Shown piece after piece: positions 59,872 to 64,000 of a stretch of 64,000 nt of DNA. The notes beneath the pieces are model-generated. The model searched no databases, was not told where the DNA came from, and saw only the letters and a list, made by a program, of their open reading frames with translations. Made by a program: the position numbers and the translations under genes. Numbering within the stretch: position 1 is the first letter of the stretch; each line of letters opens with the position of its first letter. This DNA comes from CBDBZX01 sp965213645 (GTDB lineage: Bacteria; Deinococcota; Deinococci; Deinococcales; Trueperaceae), in contig CBDBZX010000008.1 in assembly GCA_965213645.1 (NCBI GenBank), positions 186,001-250,000 of the forward strand. Reading direction: 5' to 3'.

Positions 59872-60855
59872 ATGATACCGCCATTCAAGCGTATACTAAA
59901 CCTTATTGTGTTCGACCTCATCCAAGACGATCTCAACCGCTTCGAAACGCAACTCGCTGAAGAACTCCGCTCCTCGGTCGCCTTCATCGAGGCCATCGGC
60001 GAAGACTTAGTGAGCGCGGGCGGCAAAAGGCTCAGGCCGAGCCTCGCCTTCTTAGCGGGCAAACTGCTCAAAGCTGACCCGGACGCCACCATGCGCGTCG
60101 CGCTCGCCACCGAACTTCTGCACTCCGCCTCGCTGCTGCACGACGACCTCATCGACGACGCCGACACGCGGCGCGGCCACGAGGCGGCCTTCCGGCGCTA
60201 CGGCAACGTGGTGAGCGTGATGTCGGGCGACTTCATGCTGGCGCAGGTTTTGGGGCTCTTGGCGCGTTCGCAAAGTTCTGAATTTACCGCGCTCATGTCG
60301 CGCACCGCCGCGCGAATCTGTGAGGCTGAGGTGTTGCAGTTTCAGATGGCGACGTTGGAGACGTACTCATTTGAAAACTACTTCAATATCATCGAAGGAA
60401 AAACCGCGGTGCTCTTTTCGGCGGCCTTGGAGGGCGTTGCGATGCTGAGCGAAAGTGGTGAAGCGGAGCAGCGTGCGCTCAGAGACTTTGGGCTCGCCTA
60501 CGGCTACGCCTTTCAAATGCGCGACGACTACTTGGACCTCTTAGGCGACGCGGCGACGCTCGGCAAGCCCGTCGGGGGCGACCTGCGCGAAGGCAAAGCG
60601 ACCTACGCGGTGCTGACGCTTCTGGAGCGTAACGTGGATGAGGTGCGCTCCATTTTACGCCGCCACGCGAGCGGCGAGGGCGACGTAGCGCGGATGCAGG
60701 CACTTGTAAGAGAGCACGGCGCGGATGAGCAGGCGAAGGAGCGAATTGTGCAGGAGGCTAACAGAGCGATTCAGGCGCTAGAGGTGTTCCTGGCGTCTCC
60801 AGCGAGAAAGGCACTACAAGCCTTAGCGGAGCGAGAACTCGAGCGCGTTGTCTAA
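59872..60855 (+). CDS. polyprenyl diphosphate synthase
   Basis: A 327-residue trans-isoprenyl diphosphate synthase. FARM motif LLHDDLIDDADTRRGHEAAF and second Asp motif FQMRDDYLDLLGD are intact, with GGKRLRPSLAFLA at the front for IPP binding. The residues before the first motif (ELLHSASLL) are small, which fits a long-chain (C35-C50) product for quinone tails; the exact chain length is inference. It could feed the UbiA-type EboC enzyme. Confidence 0.92.
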   Translation: MIPPFKRILNLIVFDLIQDDLNRFETQLAEELRSSVAFIEAIGEDLVSAGGKRLRPSLAFLAGKLLKADPDATMRVALATELLHSASLLHDDLIDDADTRRGHEAAFRRYGNVVSVMSGDFMLAQVLGLLARSQSSEFTALMSRTAARICEAEVLQFQMATLETYSFENYFNIIEGKTAVLFSAALEGVAMLSESGEAEQRALRDFGLAYGYAFQMRDDYLDLLGDAATLGKPVGGDLREGKATYAVLTLLERNVDEVRSILRRHASGEGDVARMQALVREHGADEQAKERIVQEANRAIQALEVFLASPARKALQALAERELERVV

Positions 60856-60893
60856 ACGCGCTCGAGTCCATTCCAACCTACTTTATAAACCTA

Positions 60894-62384
60894 TTAAGCG
60901 GGCTCGAGCGACGCGCTAGGCGTCTCCTGCTGATAGCTCTTGGCCCGCTCGCCAATCGCGTTGATCATCGAGGGGAAGATAAAGAGGTGCGCGGGGTACA
61001 TGGCCCACCAATAGAGAAAGCCGAAGAGACCTTTGGGTTCGAAGTAGGCCGTTTGCTGAATCTCGGTCTTGCCGTCCTCGTGCTCTTTCACGTCGAAGCG
61101 CAGCCAGGCCCGCCCCGGCACCTTCATCTCGGCGCGGAGCTGCAGGTGGTCGTTGTCCTCGACGCTCTCGACGCGCCAGAAGTCCAAGGCGTCACCGGGC
61201 AAGAGGTTGTGCGGGTCGCGCCTGCCGCGCCGCATCCCGACGCCGCCCCAGAGCCTATCCAACGCGCCGCGAATCTGCCAGAGCCAGTCGAAGGTGTACC
61301 AGCCCTCTTCGCCGCCGATGTTGACAATCGCTTCAAAAGCGCTGTCCGGGTCCACATCGAAGGTTCTCGAGCGGTGGTCCGAAAGCATTCCCTCGGCGTC
61401 GCTCAGCTTCTCCGCCCTCGGCGTGCCGCGCGGTACCGAGGATAACGAGCCGCTCCAGAGTGTCTCGACGGCTCCTTGGCTGGCGCGGTTCAAAGCGAGT
61501 TTAACCGCCGTTTCATACGAGATGGGCCGGACTTTGTACTTCTTGGCGGGCTCTGAATCGTCCACAATGACCTCGCTGGTGAGCCCTTCGACCAGCGGGC
61601 GGGCGATGGAGGCGGGAATCGGCGTAACTACGTTGATCCAATAGGCGGAGAGTTTGGGGCTCAGCACCGGGGTGGAGAACATCCTTCTTTTGAGACCACG
61701 GACATCAGCGTAGGTGAAGAGCATGTCCTTATACGTCAGCACCTCCGGTCCACCGATTTCGACGATCTGGTGACCCTCCTCGGGCCGGTGCTCGGGTGCT
61801 CCCTGCAAGTAGGAGAGCACGTCGCGAATGGCGATGGGCTGCACTTTGGTATCGACCCACTTGGGCGTGACCATGATAGGCAGACGCTCGGTTAAGTAGC
61901 GAATCATCTCGAAGGAGATGCTGCCCGAGCCGACGATAATCGCGGCGCGAAACTCGGTGACGGGGACGCCCGCTGTAGCAAGAGCGCGGCCCGTCTCCTG
62001 GCGCGACTCTAAGTGTTTAGACATCCCCTTATGATCTGAGCCGAGTCCGCCTAAATAGACGATGTGTTTAACGCCCGCCGCCTTCGCCGCCTCAGCGAAG
62101 TTCGTCGCCGCCGTGCGGTCGCGGTTTTCGAAGCCGCGCTCGGACGCGCCCATCGAGTGAATGAGGTAATACGCCGTGTGTACACCGTCAAACTTACCTT
62201 TTAAGCTCTCGGGCTCGAGCACGTCGCCCTCGACAACCTCGACTTGGTCGTGATAGGAGCGCACCTTGAAACGTTCGGCGTCGCGCACCAAACAGCGCAC
62301 GTCGCGTCCGTCCTCCAAAAGTCGCGGAACGAGTCGTCCGCCGATATAGCCTGTTGCCCCCGTGACTAAAATTTTTCCGTCCAT
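60894..62384 (-). CDS. NAD(P)-binding SDR-type protein fused to DUF2867
   Basis: A protein of about 496 residues from ATG 62384. The N-terminal extended/atypical SDR has the Rossmann motif KILVTGATGYIGGRLVPRL, VEVVEGDVLEPESL, AYYLIHSMG and IVYLGGLGSDHKGMSKHLES. The C-terminal half (about 350-480) matches DUF2867, with RTFDVDPDSAFEAIVNIGGE and a hydrophobic end. Such fusions are common in Actinobacteria and Deinococcus but have no known substrate. A CATAAT box 6 nt upstream supports this start; the longer in-frame reading would add 80 unconserved residues. Confidence 0.85.
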   Translation of the reverse strand: MDGKILVTGATGYIGGRLVPRLLEDGRDVRCLVRDAERFKVRSYHDQVEVVEGDVLEPESLKGKFDGVHTAYYLIHSMGASERGFENRDRTAATNFAEAAKAAGVKHIVYLGGLGSDHKGMSKHLESRQETGRALATAGVPVTEFRAAIIVGSGSISFEMIRYLTERLPIMVTPKWVDTKVQPIAIRDVLSYLQGAPEHRPEEGHQIVEIGGPEVLTYKDMLFTYADVRGLKRRMFSTPVLSPKLSAYWINVVTPIPASIARPLVEGLTSEVIVDDSEPAKKYKVRPISYETAVKLALNRASQGAVETLWSGSLSSVPRGTPRAEKLSDAEGMLSDHRSRTFDVDPDSAFEAIVNIGGEEGWYTFDWLWQIRGALDRLWGGVGMRRGRRDPHNLLPGDALDFWRVESVEDNDHLQLRAEMKVPGRAWLRFDVKEHEDGKTEIQQTAYFEPKGLFGFLYWWAMYPAHLFIFPSMINAIGERAKSYQQETPSASLEPA

Positions 62385-62457
62385 ACCTTTATTATGTACC
62401 GCCGCGCTAGGGTAAGACAACACGCTAGGGTGCTTTCCCAGATTCGGTTGACGTTTC

Positions 62458-62760
62458 ATACCAATTCCGATTGATTCTCTATCAATCCGAGCGAAAGAGT
62501 CTTCAACCGGTGGTAACATCAACGAACAGTCGATGTGAGCTGTAGTTAACGGCATGATACGCCCGGTTGAGGACTCTCCTGCGAGCAGGAACAAAGATAC
62601 GGATGGAGCGGTATGGACTATCACCGAATGCCTTGCTCGGTGATAGGGAATTTAGCGGAATCCGTATCATAGGTTTTCAGGTTGCGGTTGACTGTATCAA
62701 ATGTGACAAGCAGAAAGGCTTGAGATACACAGTATCTGTGCTACGTCAGTATCTTTAGTC
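62458..62760 (+). mobile_element. possible IS4-family remnant with nested hairpins
   Basis: In the 500-bp gap before the GGDEF gene, the + strand encodes NALLGDREFSG, like the LLGDREFIG motif of IS4-type transposases, in a short frame (62567-62758) without the rest of the enzyme. The same stretch holds nested inverted repeats: GATTGAT/ATCAATC, GTCTTCAACCGG/CCGGTTGAGGAC, ATACGGAT/ATCCGTAT and TATCACCGA/TCGGTGATA. The left end ATACCAATTCCGATTGATT nearly matches 10946-10965. The remaining gap shows only a TATA-rich promoter-like area before 62889. Confidence 0.4.
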
Positions 62761-62888
62761 ATCCCTCTCGAGCTTACAGAACAAAACCTAAAACCTAAAG
62801 CGCCGCCGAAACTCAGATGTGAGCTTTTTCACCTCTTAATATATTGCTTTCAGCGTATATATATTAATGTAAACATAAAGGAAATAAT

Positions 62889-63494
62889 ATGTCAGAGCTA
62901 CTCACTCGCCCCGATTTCGAAACCGCCCTCAACGAACTTCCCAAAGATAGTCTCGTCAGCCTCGCGCTCACCGACCTCGACCACTTCGCTGACATCAACG
63001 ACGACTACGGACGTGAAACGGGCGACGCGGTGTTGCGGCATTTGGAAGCTGTGCTTCAGGGCAGCCTTCTTGCTGACGCGCTCTTGGCCCGCTTAGGCGG
63101 CGACGAATACGCGGTGGCGCTGCCGGGGTTGCCGGCGGAGAACGCGCTGATTTTATTGGAGGAAGTCCGCACCCATTTTTCACACCGCACCCCCAACCCA
63201 AAGATTCCCCGCAAAGTTCACCTCTCGGTCGGCATCGCCAGCCGCCCACCGCACGCCAAAGACATCCCCGACCTCATGAGGGCGGCGGATGAAGCCCTGT
63301 ACCGCGCTAAAACTGAGGGTCGTGGGCGTGTCGCTATCTATGTCGAGTCGAAGATGACGCTCAAAAGTAATTACTACTCCAAAGCGAGCTTGGAGCGGCT
63401 TTCTAAGCTCTCAGATGCCCTAAGCCGTACCGAGGCGAGCCTGCTCCGTGAGGCGCTAGATGACCTCTTTGTTAAATACGGTGAAGTGCTGTGA
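62889..63494 (+). CDS. GGDEF-domain diguanylate cyclase, cytoplasmic
   Basis: A 201-residue soluble protein made of a short but complete GGDEF domain: TDLDHFADINDDYGRETGDAV and LARLGGDEYAVAL (GGDEY variant active site), later DEALYRAKTEGRGRV. No sensor domain is attached; a helical C-terminal tail of about 50 residues follows. AAAGGAAATAAT gives the ribosome binding site. The deaminase gene starts inside its stop (4-bp overlap). Confidence 0.88.
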   Translation: MSELLTRPDFETALNELPKDSLVSLALTDLDHFADINDDYGRETGDAVLRHLEAVLQGSLLADALLARLGGDEYAVALPGLPAENALILLEEVRTHFSHRTPNPKIPRKVHLSVGIASRPPHAKDIPDLMRAADEALYRAKTEGRGRVAIYVESKMTLKSNYYSKASLERLSKLSDALSRTEASLLREALDDLFVKYGEVL

Positions 63495-64000
63495 ACCCTA
63501 CAGAAGACTTGTGGGCGTCGCTGTCTCGCCCTTGGCAGGTCTGCGCCAAACTCGCTTGGGACGCCCTTTGCGCGGGCTCGTTGCCCATCGCCTCAGTTGT
63601 TACGGATAGGGAGGGGAGAGTGCTCTCGAGCGGACGAAACCGCATTTATGAGGATATGTCGCCGCCACACCTAGCCGGGCACCCGCTCGCTCACGCCGAG
63701 ATGAACGCGCTCGTGAGCTTCGATTACGCCCAGCACAGCCCCTACGAGGCTATCCTCTACACCACGACTGAGCCCTGCCCCTTATGCATGGGCGCGATCC
63801 GTATGGCGGGCGTGCGCACCTTTCACTTCGCCTCGCGTGACCCTTGGGCGGGAGGCAGCGCGATGACGGAGCAAGTGCCCTATTTGAAGCGGAAGAATAT
63901 TGTGGGTATCTCGCCGCAATCCGCCGAATTTGAGGATGTCTTGGTTACTCTGGTTGTTGAAACGTATTTACATAGAGGTGTGCTGAAAACAAATCCTGCT
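63491..64000 (+). CDS. nucleoside/tRNA-type deaminase, partial
   Basis: GTG 63491 overlaps the GGDEF stop, and the frame stays open to the window end (170 codons so far). The cytidine/deoxycytidylate-type zinc site is complete: HPLAHAEMNALVSF (HAE) and TTEPCPLCMGAIRMAG (PCxxC). Members deaminate guanine, nucleosides or tRNA adenosine; the N-terminus AKLAWDALCAGSLPIASVV fits a small-molecule deaminase rather than TadA. The true end lies outside the window. Confidence 0.85.
   Translation, partial: MNPTEDLWASLSRPWQVCAKLAWDALCAGSLPIASVVTDREGRVLSSGRNRIYEDMSPPHLAGHPLAHAEMNALVSFDYAQHSPYEAILYTTTEPCPLCMGAIRMAGVRTFHFASRDPWAGGSAMTEQVPYLKRKNIVGISPQSAEFEDVLVTLVVETYLHRGVLKTNPA

Overview
The window looks like a chromosome segment of a moderately GC-rich member of the Deinococcota, most like the Trueperaceae/Deinococcus side (inference). 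The signs are a Taq-like DNA polymerase I with no visible proofreading acidic residues, MutS2 with a Smr domain, many start codons only 5-8 nt downstream of a TAnnnT -10 box (the leaderless mRNA pattern known from Deinococcus), and Deinococcus-type housekeeping genes. There is no rRNA and no CRISPR. One tRNA (Ala, anticodon CGC) is present. The palindrome CTCGAG is strongly over-represented throughout, in coding and non-coding DNA.

Layout. 0-7 kb: a SorC-type regulator; two small genes; a NarL-type two-component system flanked by two paralogous membrane proteins; a MazEF-like toxin-antitoxin pair. 7-11 kb: a BmpA-type nucleoside ABC transporter (ATPase plus two permeases, no binding protein). 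11-12 kb: an IS110-family insertion sequence whose leader folds into modules resembling a bridge RNA. 12-16 kb: a PfkB-type sugar kinase coupled to a small exported protein, then catalase with an ankyrin-repeat partner. 16-20 kb: a block of broken signalling genes (KaiC-like, REC-like/GGDEF/EAL, PAS-GGDEF) ending in three 27-bp tandem palindromic repeats. 20-31 kb: MsrA (frameshifted tail), AlkA-type glycosylase, an orphan antitoxin, DinB, a VOC and a YjbR/MmcQ protein, a junction of two truncated genes, SMR exporter, cytochrome P450 with a TetR regulator and its likely operator, MutS2, RsmJ. 31-41 kb: unknown and cell-surface genes, tRNA-Ala, kynureninase and kynurenine formamidase, a RelB antitoxin with a truncated YafQ-like toxin, an AT-rich HNH-like gene, frameshifted adenine deaminase, GlmM. 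41-50 kb: a very large lipoprotein sugar dehydrogenase with PKD and duplicated C-terminal modules, PolA, a membrane GGDEF protein and a glycosyltransferase. 50-57.5 kb: an Ebo-type metabolite-traffic operon (EboD, small protein, EboB, EboE, EboC, SGNH hydrolase, EboF) with a methyltransferase. 57.8-64 kb: an Ig-like-repeat lipoprotein, a polyprenyl diphosphate synthase, an SDR/DUF2867 protein, an IS4-like remnant, a GGDEF protein and the start of a deaminase.

Mobile and decaying DNA is dispersed through the window: three copies of a 170-204 bp MITE-like repeat with inverted ends and 5-bp target duplications, the IS110 element, an IS4 remnant, and several genes broken by single-base indels. 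The indels lie mostly at short homopolymers and leave the protein sequence otherwise conserved, so either very recent decay or uncorrected sequencing error must be considered.

The strongest candidates for something new are the IS110 leader with guide-like complementarity to its own right flank, the MITE family, the Ebo cluster with its extra genes, the CTCGAG enrichment, the three-copy palindromic tandem repeat upstream of msrA, and the foreign HNH-like gene lying against a truncated toxin.
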